Assembly (NCBI GenBank): GCA_016195505.1
Contig: JACPZN010000297.1
Coordinates: 1-5,549 of the forward strand
Length of the DNA: 5,549 nucleotides
Direction: 5' to 3'
Source of the DNA: Nitrospirota bacterium
GTDB lineage: Bacteria; Nitrospirota; Nitrospiria; Nitrospirales; Nitrospiraceae
Shown here one piece after another: positions 1-5,549 of this stretch. The position numbers and the translations under genes were made by a program. How positions within the stretch are numbered: position 1 is the stretch's first letter; each line of letters begins with the position of its first letter. The notes under the pieces were generated by a model, which ran no database searches, was not told the DNA's origin, and was given only the letters and a program-made list of their open reading frames with translations.

Positions 1-176
1 CAACCCCTTCGCCGCCAGATAGATATTTCGTCTGCTGGCATATCCCGTATCGGGAAACAGTTCCGTTGAAGATGAGCACCCCCCCTCACCTTTAACCGTC
101 AATGTAAGATTGTACCAAGAAAGAAAGGGGTCTGTTGCCGTTCGCACGATGGTCAGGCGGAGCTTCAACGACAGAA

Positions 177-188
177 TCTCCATGGAGA
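177..188. repeat. Perfect 12-bp palindrome
   Basis: TCTCCATGGAGA reads identically on both strands. It lies about 80 bp downstream of the stop codon of the HbpS-like gene, in DNA with no supported gene. It could be a dimeric protein site or chance; nothing nearby decides. Confidence 0.35.
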
Positions 189-206
189 CAGGTTCCGGTG
201 TACCAC

Positions 207-230
207 TGTTGCAAGCACTGCAAAGCAACA
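207..230. repeat. Short inverted repeat downstream of HbpS-like gene
   Basis: TGTTGC at 207-212 is complementary to GCAACA at 225-230, with a 12-nt loop. Inside it a competing stem is possible (TTGCA at 209-213 with TGCAA at 219-223). It sits about 40 bp beyond the minus-strand stop codon at 267-269. It could mark the 3' end of that transcript, but the stem is short and no T-run follows on either strand, so I do not call it an intrinsic terminator. Confidence 0.3.
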
Positions 231-266
231 CTAGGTTTCCAAAGGCGGCTACCCAGTGGGCGCTCC

Positions 267-821
267 TCACTTGGGCACGGGCACTTTTGGTGCCGCACCG
301 ATGGCATCGAGCCCCGCTTGCGCGCAGGCATCGTCGAGATGGGCACCTGGTGCTCCACCAACACCAATCCCGCCAACAATATCACCGCCGATCTCGATCG
401 GAAGTCCCCCGCCCAGCATCAGAATGTCGCCGTTAATGTCACGCAGAGCCTGAAGAGTGGGAATCTTGGTGATGAGATCAGCCAACTCCGTCGTCGGCCG
501 GCGCGCACTCGCAGCCGTATACGCTTTTTTCCGGCTGCTGTCGACCGTATGTGGCCCCGCCCCATCGGCCCGCCCCATGGCACGCGGGACACCAGCACGA
601 TCGACCACTGACACGCTTACGCGGTAACCGTCCTTCTTGCAGGCTTCCAATGCCGCATGAATTGCCCTGTTGGCGGCCGCAAATGGCAAAACAGTTTCTT
701 TGGGCAGTTCATCGGCATGGGTTGAGAGCGGCGCGGCTAGTCCGAATACGAGTGAAACCATCACGCCCCCTGTTGCGATGATCGCGCGCCGACCATTCCA
801 ACTGCGCTTGAACAAGGCCAT
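267..821 (-). CDS. Exported HbpS/GlcG-family (DUF336) heme-binding-like protein
   Basis: The 184-residue product has an N-terminal signal peptide: basic residues K5, R6, R11 and R12, a hydrophobic core at about 13-31, and a likely cleavage after STHA (36|37). The mature part is one GlcG/HbpS (DUF336) domain at about 43-178. Family hallmarks visible are the SVVDRAG strand, the RKKAYTAASARRPT helix (97-110), GGGLPIE (137-143), and the GGIGVGGAPG loop followed by DDACAQAGL. HbpS relatives bind heme or small ligands; GlcG is a glycolate-cluster protein of unknown reaction, so ligand and role here are open. The protein should act in the periplasm or outside the cell. A GGGAGG box at 828-833 lies 6 nt before the ATG at 821 and 3 nt before an adjacent ATG at 824. 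I prefer 821; an ATG at 863 would put 14 residues ahead of the signal peptide and is less likely. A separate promoter at 875-903 suggests independent transcription. Confidence 0.88.
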   Translation of the reverse strand: MALFKRSWNGRRAIIATGGVMVSLVFGLAAPLSTHADELPKETVLPFAAANRAIHAALEACKKDGYRVSVSVVDRAGVPRAMGRADGAGPHTVDSSRKKAYTAASARRPTTELADLITKIPTLQALRDINGDILMLGGGLPIEIGGDIVGGIGVGGAPGAHLDDACAQAGLDAIGAAPKVPVPK

Positions 822-827
822 CATTGT

Positions 828-833
828 CCTCCC
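828..833 (-). promoter_or_regulatory. Ribosome binding site of the HbpS-like gene
   Basis: On the minus strand GGGAGG precedes two adjacent ATG codons, at 824 and 821. The 6-nt spacing to the second is closer to usual spacing. This site rules against the upstream ATG at 863 as the main start. Confidence 0.75.
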
Positions 834-874
834 AGATTGTCCGTTCAAAACTAAGTAAAACAAACCTGGCTTTG

Positions 875-903
875 AGGGTACGGATGCTTACGACCGCTGT
901 CAA
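875..903 (-). promoter_or_regulatory. Sigma70-like promoter for the HbpS-like gene
   Basis: The minus strand carries a perfect -35 box TTGACA (903-898), a 17-bp spacer, and a poor -10 box TACCCT (880-875). The -10 keeps only the three best-conserved positions of TATAAT. The expected transcript start is near 868, giving a leader of about 45 nt before the ATG at 821. The site lies in the gap after the zinc-finger gene stop codon, where a promoter for the next gene would be expected. The weak -10 leaves room for an activator or low basal expression. Confidence 0.5.
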
Positions 904-933
904 GCGAACGGGAGACGGCCGACGGAGAGGAGG

Positions 934-1218
934 CTACGGACGACGCCTGTCGAGCGCACGTTTGAGTCGTTCTTGCGACTCAGGGGACAGCGTGGGGGAA
1001 TGAGTTGGATCTTGTCCGTCAGACTGCGTGCCTGTGCGGCGGAGCGTGCTGCGTATCGCCTGTAGTTGATCGCGATACCGTCGGCATCCCTCGCAGATCA
1101 ACAGATGCACCCACACTTCCATCCGTGTAAAGAGCGGGAGTGTCCGGTCCATGGATTCGGACAAGAAACGCGTGGTTTCTTTGCAAGGAGGTGTGATACG
1201 TGACAGAAAAGTTTTCAC
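934..1218 (-). CDS. Small zf-HC2 zinc-finger protein, putative anti-sigma factor
   Basis: The 94-residue product resembles the putative anti-sigma zinc fingers of the zf-HC2 family. The metal site is visible as C12-x25-H38-x3-C42-x2-C45, in the pattern CKETTRFLSES followed by HLLICEGCRRY. There is no hydrophobic stretch long enough for a membrane helix, so it should be cytosolic, like the short soluble ZAS-type proteins rather than membrane anti-sigma factors. The tail (about 60-94) is polar, with a PESQERLKRAL helix near the end. The start is a GTG with only a weak purine-rich stretch upstream (GGAAAG, about 11 nt away), so the exact start is uncertain; it must lie upstream of C12 to keep the finger. 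It begins 52 nt after the debranching enzyme's stop codon and may be co-transcribed with it. No sigma-factor gene is in the window, so the anti-sigma role is inferred from family only; a generic zinc-finger regulator is the alternative. Confidence 0.8.
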   Translation of the reverse strand: MKTFLSRITPPCKETTRFLSESMDRTLPLFTRMEVWVHLLICEGCRRYRDQLQAIRSTLRRTGTQSDGQDPTHSPTLSPESQERLKRALDRRRP

Positions 1219-1270
1219 AGCTTGCCGCGCTTTCCATCTGTTTCTACCGAGGCTGAGTCAAAACAGCGAT

Positions 1271-3358
1271 TTACGTGTCAGTGCTCTTCCAAGAGTCCGG
1301 TTGTGACCCCGTTTTTGTCTTTTGCGGTGTTGGCACAAGACCCGCCTCCTTACGTTGACCTAACACAATTCGCTTTGTGCTGACTGTGCGCCCCTCAGCC
1401 GTTAGTCCCAGATCTTCGATCATCGCGCGCAATGGTTCTGCGACGGACCAGGCTTGGGCTGGACACCCTCGCGGGTTGTGCGGCGCATCACCGTCGAAAA
1501 TCTCCGAGACCTGCCCCAAACAGGCCTCTCGTAAGTGGGCACCCAACCCATCCAGAAACGACCGGGCCTGAGCTCTTGTCTTGGCCGTCCTGCCAAACAC
1601 TTTGAGCCACGCAGTCACGAACGGGCCCAACAAGAACGGCCAGACTGTCCCTTGATGATACGCGCCATCCCGCTCGACAACGCCACCTTCGTATCGCGGG
1701 CGATATCGGCTGTCCTTCGGCGAAAGGGTCCTGAGCCCCACCGGCGTAAGCAGATGGTCTTTGACGGCCATCAAGACTTTCTCGGCCTGTTCCTTGGTCA
1801 CCAGATCGTCGCAAAGGGCAATCGCGTAGATTTGATTGGGACGAATCGACGCGTCGTTTCCCTCTGGCCCATCGATCACGTCGTAGAGAGAGCCACCCGC
1901 TTCGTTCCAGAATTTCGCGCGAAAGGAGGCAACGGCTCGCATCCGATCCGCTCGACAACGCGTTGCATAGGCCGATTCGCCGAATTGTGAGGCAAAGCGT
2001 TCTCCGATTTCCAACGCCCGGCCCCACAAGGCTTGAATCTCGACCGGTTTCCCGTGGCGTGGCGTGACGACCCAGTCGCCGACCTTTGCATCCATCCAGG
2101 TGAGTTGCGCGCCAGGCACTCCCCCGGCAATAAGCCCGTCTGCATCCATGTGGATGTTGTAGCGCGTGCCTTGCCGATAGCTGTCGATAATTTGTTTTAC
2201 CGCAGGCCACGCCACTGCACGAACGCGCGCCTTGTCTTTGCTGTAAGCGAGATACTGGTCGACCGTGTGAACGAACCAGAGCGACGCATCGATCGTGTTG
2301 TACTCCGGTTGCTCGCCCATGTCCGGAAAGCGGTTCGGCACCATGCCTTCCGAGACATGCGCGGAAAACGATTCGATAACTTGCCAGGCCGCCTCGTATT
2401 GACCAGTGACGAGGCAGAGGCCTGGGAGTGAAATAAACGTATCACGCCCCCAATCGGTGAACCAAGGATAGCCGGCGATGATGGTCTGTTGACTCCCTCG
2501 TGCGGAGAGATAGGTCTCCGCCGCCTGCCAGAGTTCGCCGGCCAACAGATCGACAGTTGGAGCTGAAGTTCGAAGACCAGCTCGCCTCTTCCGTTCACCC
2601 TGGGTCAAACCCGCGACATTGATGGCATCAATTGACTCGGTGGTGAAAACCAATGTGACATCTGACACGCCATTCATTCGATAGATGAACTCACCGGGCG
2701 ACCACCAATCTTCTTCGCAGTTGAGGCCTCGTTCCCGTTCAAGCTCGAATTGAATGCGGCGATACCATTCTGGCGCGTGACGATAGGCGCCACTATGAAA
2801 CGCTCTGGCAGCGGGAAGATCTGGATAGGGATGCCAGGTTACCGCACCTTCCTGTATGTCGGCGCCGGTTCCGAGACCGCTATTTTCATGATGCATCGCA
2901 TGGTAATCGCGGCCGCTGAGCTTCGGCCTGACCCGCAACGTGACGACCTTTCTTGTCCTTTCGACAACGTCCCATCGAATCACAATCAGGTCGCGGCCTC
3001 GGCCACAAAATATTTCACGTTGTATGAGTACACCCTGACAGTCATAGGTCCAGGTCGGCCAGGGTTCGGTCGTGAAACCCATGCACTGCTTATACCCTTC
3101 TGGATGAATGGCATTGGGGTAGAGATTGGTCGAGAGCGGATAGGACTGACCGTCGATCTCGAGCCATTCTTCAAGGTGATTGACGAGGACGAATCGTTCG
3201 CTCGGCGGTTTGCGGGCAGTCAGTAACAGCGCATGGTAGCGGCGGGTATTCGCACCGGCGACCGTACCGGAGGCAAATCCGCCACGGCCGTTCGTTTCCA
3301 GCCATTCCAGACTCAGCGCGCGGTCGAGGTTCCGGCAATCTTGAGCACCGATCTTCAT
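1271..3358 (-). CDS. Amylo-alpha-1,6-glucosidase, bacterial/archaeal-type glycogen debranching enzyme (GH133-like)
   Basis: This complete 695-residue cytosolic enzyme should hydrolyse single alpha-1,6-linked glucose stubs of glycogen or limit dextrin, releasing glucose. The N-terminal GDE_N domain (about 10-230) opens with the diagnostic EWLETNGRGGFASGTVAG (18-35) and RRYHALLL. The C-terminal alpha/alpha-barrel GDE_C domain (about 270-650) carries WFTDWGRDTFISLPGL (299-314), the MVPNRFPD and NTIDASLWF region (339-362), LTWMDAK (419-425), TPRHGKPVEIQALW (432-445), YHQGTVWPFLLG (567-578) and CPAQAWSVAEPL (632-643). By comparison with eukaryotic debranching enzymes, D423 in TWMD is the probable general acid and E641 in SVAEP the probable base. 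The length fits the family. No GH13 glucanotransferase domain is present, unlike animal and yeast enzymes, so transfer would need another protein. Residues after about 650 form a polar tail that looks unconserved. The ATG has an AGAGG box 5 nt upstream. The gene follows a GH63-like gene across a 106-bp gap that holds a long inverted repeat. Confidence 0.93.
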   Translation of the reverse strand: MKIGAQDCRNLDRALSLEWLETNGRGGFASGTVAGANTRRYHALLLTARKPPSERFVLVNHLEEWLEIDGQSYPLSTNLYPNAIHPEGYKQCMGFTTEPWPTWTYDCQGVLIQREIFCGRGRDLIVIRWDVVERTRKVVTLRVRPKLSGRDYHAMHHENSGLGTGADIQEGAVTWHPYPDLPAARAFHSGAYRHAPEWYRRIQFELERERGLNCEEDWWSPGEFIYRMNGVSDVTLVFTTESIDAINVAGLTQGERKRRAGLRTSAPTVDLLAGELWQAAETYLSARGSQQTIIAGYPWFTDWGRDTFISLPGLCLVTGQYEAAWQVIESFSAHVSEGMVPNRFPDMGEQPEYNTIDASLWFVHTVDQYLAYSKDKARVRAVAWPAVKQIIDSYRQGTRYNIHMDADGLIAGGVPGAQLTWMDAKVGDWVVTPRHGKPVEIQALWGRALEIGERFASQFGESAYATRCRADRMRAVASFRAKFWNEAGGSLYDVIDGPEGNDASIRPNQIYAIALCDDLVTKEQAEKVLMAVKDHLLTPVGLRTLSPKDSRYRPRYEGGVVERDGAYHQGTVWPFLLGPFVTAWLKVFGRTAKTRAQARSFLDGLGAHLREACLGQVSEIFDGDAPHNPRGCPAQAWSVAEPLRAMIEDLGLTAEGRTVSTKRIVLGQRKEAGLVPTPQKTKTGSQPDSWKSTDT

Positions 3359-3363
3359 GTCAA

Positions 3364-3368
3364 CCTCT
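3364..3368 (-). promoter_or_regulatory. Ribosome binding site of the debranching enzyme gene
   Basis: AGAGG on the minus strand sits 5 nt before the ATG at 3358 and supports that start. It lies only about 7 nt beyond the base of the heptad hairpin, so a folded leader would place the stem right next to the site without covering it. Confidence 0.65.
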
Positions 3369-3374
3369 GCGCAC

Positions 3375-3456
3375 TCAGCTGTCAGCTTTCAGCCTTCAGC
3401 TTCAGGAAGGTACAGCGCTACTTCTTCCTGGCTGATTGCTGACCGCTGATAGCTGT
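3375..3456. repeat. Heptad-periodic imperfect inverted repeat (GCTGANN array, long hairpin)
   Basis: The left arm has TCAGC at 3375, 3382, 3389 and 3396; the right arm has GCTGA at 3431, 3438 and 3445, then GCTGT at 3452. The period is exactly 7 bp on both sides, and the two bases between the pentamers vary. The apical part is CAGGAAG (3403-3409) facing CTTCCTG (3424-3430) around a 14-nt loop that holds AGCGCT. Folded as RNA from the minus strand, I count 27 pairs: four 5-bp blocks plus a 7-bp top, separated by regular 1-2 nt mismatches and one AA bulge. It fills most of the gap between the two hydrolase genes. No T-run follows, so a simple intrinsic terminator is unlikely. It may be an mRNA-processing or stabilising hairpin, or a dispersed genomic repeat. 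I recall similar GCTGA-rich intergenic repeats from Nitrospira-type genomes, but that is memory, not shown here. Confidence 0.85.
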
Positions 3457-3464
3457 CGACTCCG

Positions 3465-5549
3465 TCATTCTCCCGACTGCTGAATCAACTTCGCCACGAG
3501 GCCCGTCCATCCTGTTTGGTGACTTGCACCGATTCCGGCACCGTTGTCTCCGTGGAAGTACTCGTAGAAAAGGATCGCGTCGCGCCAGAATGGATCTTCC
3601 TGAAACTTCTCAGCGCCGCCGAAGACTGGACGTCGGCCGGTTTGGTCACGGAGGAAAATGTGCGTTAGTCGTCGTGACAACTCCGCGGCAATTTCATTCA
3701 AAGGGACCGATCGACCGGATCTGGTCGGATACTCGACTTTGTACTCATCGCCGAGAAAGTAATGAAATTTCTGGAGCGATTCGATCAGCAGATAATTGAC
3801 CGGGAACCAGACCGGACCACGCCAGTTCGAATTGCCGCCGAAGAGTCCGGTGCTCGATTCGGCCGGCTCATAACCCACTCGATAGTCTATGCCCATCGCT
3901 GAAAGTAGATAGGGGTGATCCTTATGGTAGCGCGATAGGGCACGGATGCCGTAGGGAGAGAGGAATTCCTCTTCATCCAGCATATAGCGCAGGACCGATT
4001 TCAGCCGCGCTCGATTGACCAGCGAGAGAAACCGCCGAACCCCGCCGTCATGTGATTGTGTTTCTACGTGGGCACTGAAGTCGGGCCGGTTTTCAATGAA
4101 CCATTGCATACGGTGCTTAAACCGGGGAAGGCTGTCGATCAATTCAGAATCTAATGTCTCAACCGCAAAGAGCGGGATTAATCCGACCAGCGACCGAACC
4201 TTCAAGGGAAGCGTCTGTCCGTCTGGAAGATGCAGCACGTCGTAGAAAAATCCGTCTTCCTTGTTCCAGAGCTCGATTTTCTCGCCGCCGATGTTATTCA
4301 TGGCCCGGCAGATGTAGACGAAGTGTTCAAAGAACTTGCTCGCGACATCCTCATAGGCCCGATTTTCACGGGCCAACTCCAGTGCAATGGAAAGCATGTT
4401 GAGGCAATACATGCCCATCCAGCTCGTCGCATCTGTTTGCTCGATATGGCCGCCGGTCGGCAAAGGGGCGCTTCGATCGAATACACCGATATTGTCGAGC
4501 CCCAAAAATCCACCCTGAAAAATGTTCTTCCCTTCGGCGTCTTTCCGATTCACCCACCAGGTAAAATTCAACAACAACTTATGGAACACGCGTTCGAGGA
4601 AGACCCGGTCACCCATCCCCTTCCGCTTCTTCTCGATCTTATAGACACGCCAGGCCGCCCAGGCGTGGACCGGAGGATTGACGTCGCCGAACGCCCATTC
4701 GTAGGCCGGGATCTGTCCGTTCGGATGCATGTACCATTCACGAAGCATCAAAATGAGCTGCTCTTTGGCAAAGGTTGAATCGACAATTGCCAGCGGAATG
4801 CAGTGGAACGCTAAATCCCAGGCGGCATACCAGGGATATTCCCATTTATCTGGCATCGAGATGACGTCGGCATTGTACAGATGCGTCCAGTCTGAGTTGC
4901 GTCCACGGAACCGTTCACGCGGCGGTTCCGGCATGCTCGGATCCCCCGTGAGCCAGCGTTTGACCTCGTAGTGATAGAACTGCTTGCTCCAGAGAAGTCC
5001 CGCAAAGGCTTGTCGCTGCACGCGCCGTGCATCTTCAGAAAGATCGGGCGGCGCAAGTTCATCGTAGAATTCGTTGGCTTCCTGGATTCGCTGTTTGAAT
5101 ATCGCGTCGAACGCTCCGCGTGTAAGCCCCTGCTCGCCATTCTCGTTGGTCAAGCGCAGACGGATGGTGTCCGATGCGCCAGGAGCCAGTGTGAGTGTGT
5201 AGTGAGCGGCAGACTTCGAACCGACTTTATCCGGGTTCACGGCTTCCTTGTCGCCGTGTACTACATAATCATGAAAACTATCCTTTACATAACGGGCCCC
5301 TTCCGTATCGCCGTAGAGCCGACGGCTGTTTGTCTCATTCTCCGTGAACAGCAACGTCGGTTGCCGTTCACACCAGAGGCGGCGTCGACCATAGTACTCA
5401 TGGTCCAGCTCGATCACGCTCATGCCATTGGCGGCATTTCCTTCACGCATTCTCGGACGGCGTGCGTCGAGCCCCCAGGACCAGGTGTTTCGAAACCAGA
5501 GCGTCGGCAAGAGTGTCAGCTCAGCAGGATCGGGCCCCTGGTTGACGAC
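3465..5549 (-). CDS. GH63-like glycoside hydrolase, C-terminal 694 residues (N-terminus beyond window)
   Basis: The frame is open to the right edge. A TTG at 5510 could be read as a start, but the 13 codons before it continue the family sequence (AELTLLPTLWFRNTWSWG), so the true start lies outside the window, probably by about 200 codons for this roughly 890-residue family. The visible part holds the end of an N-terminal beta-rich domain (about 1-130) and an alpha/alpha-barrel catalytic domain (about 165-690). Motifs include WEYPWYAAWDLAFH (236-249), GGHIEQTDATSWMGMY (366-381), NSNWRGPVWFPVNYLL (573-588) and FYEYFHGDNGAGIGASHQTGW (begins at 661). By position relative to GH63/GH37 enzymes, D373 is the candidate general acid and E663 the candidate base. 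GH63 includes eukaryotic processing alpha-glucosidase I, E. coli YgjK and mannosyl/glucosylglycerate hydrolases; the long bacterial branch seen here has no substrate I can name. It should act on alpha-linked glucose or a similar sugar. It ends 106 bp before the debranching gene, so shared transcription is likely. Confidence 0.9.
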   Translation of the reverse strand, partial: VVNQGPDPAELTLLPTLWFRNTWSWGLDARRPRMREGNAANGMSVIELDHEYYGRRRLWCERQPTLLFTENETNSRRLYGDTEGARYVKDSFHDYVVHGDKEAVNPDKVGSKSAAHYTLTLAPGASDTIRLRLTNENGEQGLTRGAFDAIFKQRIQEANEFYDELAPPDLSEDARRVQRQAFAGLLWSKQFYHYEVKRWLTGDPSMPEPPRERFRGRNSDWTHLYNADVISMPDKWEYPWYAAWDLAFHCIPLAIVDSTFAKEQLILMLREWYMHPNGQIPAYEWAFGDVNPPVHAWAAWRVYKIEKKRKGMGDRVFLERVFHKLLLNFTWWVNRKDAEGKNIFQGGFLGLDNIGVFDRSAPLPTGGHIEQTDATSWMGMYCLNMLSIALELARENRAYEDVASKFFEHFVYICRAMNNIGGEKIELWNKEDGFFYDVLHLPDGQTLPLKVRSLVGLIPLFAVETLDSELIDSLPRFKHRMQWFIENRPDFSAHVETQSHDGGVRRFLSLVNRARLKSVLRYMLDEEEFLSPYGIRALSRYHKDHPYLLSAMGIDYRVGYEPAESSTGLFGGNSNWRGPVWFPVNYLLIESLQKFHYFLGDEYKVEYPTRSGRSVPLNEIAAELSRRLTHIFLRDQTGRRPVFGGAEKFQEDPFWRDAILFYEYFHGDNGAGIGASHQTGWTGLVAKLIQQSGE

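Larger units (their letters stand above)
1..266. other. Left-edge stretch without a supported gene
   Basis: No reading frame here has a convincing start, ribosome binding site or family resemblance. Two plus-strand frames are open from the left edge, one to a TGA at 67-69 and one to a TAA at 93-95. Either could be the tail of a gene outside the window, but tails this short (22 and about 30 codons) cannot be told from chance. The longer open frames across 92-436 overlap the HbpS-like gene in other frames and resemble nothing I know. The stretch also holds a run of seven C at 79-85, a small stem (TCCCG at 43-47 with CGGGA at 51-55), a 12-bp palindrome and a short hairpin, the last two listed separately. 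No T-run terminator follows the HbpS-like stop codon. Confidence 0.5.

Noticed and set aside
79..85. Run of seven C as a phase-variable tract
   Set aside because: It is not inside a supported gene or between promoter elements, and a single C7 run is not unusual.
225..266. Intrinsic terminator directly after the HbpS-like stop codon
   Set aside because: The GC-rich bases after the stop codon do not form a stem with a usable loop and no T-run follows.
92..611. Overlapping open frames on both strands across the left region and HbpS-like gene
   Set aside because: They overlap a clearly recognised gene in other frames, show low-complexity arginine- and proline-rich translations, have no convincing ribosome binding site and resemble no family I know.
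1256..1261. TTGACT on the minus strand as a -35 box for the zinc-finger gene
   Set aside because: No acceptable -10 hexamer lies 16-18 bp downstream, so co-transcription with the debranching gene is simpler.
1488..2598. Long open frames in other frames inside the debranching enzyme gene
   Set aside because: They are translations in alternative frames of an intact, motif-rich gene, as expected in GC-rich DNA. Their products show no domain signatures.
3375..3456. CRISPR array or intrinsic terminator in the gap between the hydrolase genes
   Set aside because: The repeat unit is 7 bp with no 25-40 bp repeat and spacer pattern, and no T-run follows the stem in either direction.
5508..5510. TTG as the start of the GH63-like gene
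   Set aside because: The same frame continues without a stop to the edge and encodes residues that fit the family immediately before this codon, so it is an internal leucine.

Overview
This window comes from a moderately GC-rich bacterium. Every gene I can support reads on the minus strand, so transcription runs from the right edge (5549) towards the left. The taxon is an inference. The pairing of a long GH63-like glycosidase with a bacterial-type amylo-alpha-1,6-glucosidase, the short soluble CHCC zinc-finger protein, the exported HbpS/GlcG-like protein and an intergenic (GCTGANN)n array together suggest a Nitrospira-like (Nitrospirota) genome. Nothing here is a phylogenetic marker, so treat this as a lean only.

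Layout in the direction of transcription. (1) 5549-3465: the C-terminal 694 residues of a large GH63-type glycoside hydrolase whose N-terminus lies beyond the right edge. (2) 3464-3359: a 106-bp gap almost filled by a heptad-periodic imperfect inverted repeat. It would fold into a long hairpin in the transcript, just upstream of the next ribosome binding site. (3) 3358-1271: a complete 695-residue GH133-type glycogen debranching glucosidase. (4) 1218-934: a 94-residue zf-HC2 protein of anti-sigma-factor type, starting 52 nt downstream of the debranching gene. (5) 903-875: a sigma70-like promoter driving (6) 821-267: an exported HbpS/GlcG-family protein. (7) 266-1: no supported gene, only small inverted repeats.

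The two hydrolases probably share a transcript and act on alpha-glucans, or on glucose-containing oligosaccharides or solutes. The debranching enzyme would remove alpha-1,6-linked glucose from limit dextrins, while the substrate of the GH63-like enzyme is not known. The zinc-finger protein may be co-transcribed with them, but no sigma factor is visible here. The HbpS-like gene appears to be a separate unit. I see no mobile element, CRISPR array, tRNA or rRNA, and no clear new multi-gene system. The most unusual non-coding signal is the heptad hairpin.
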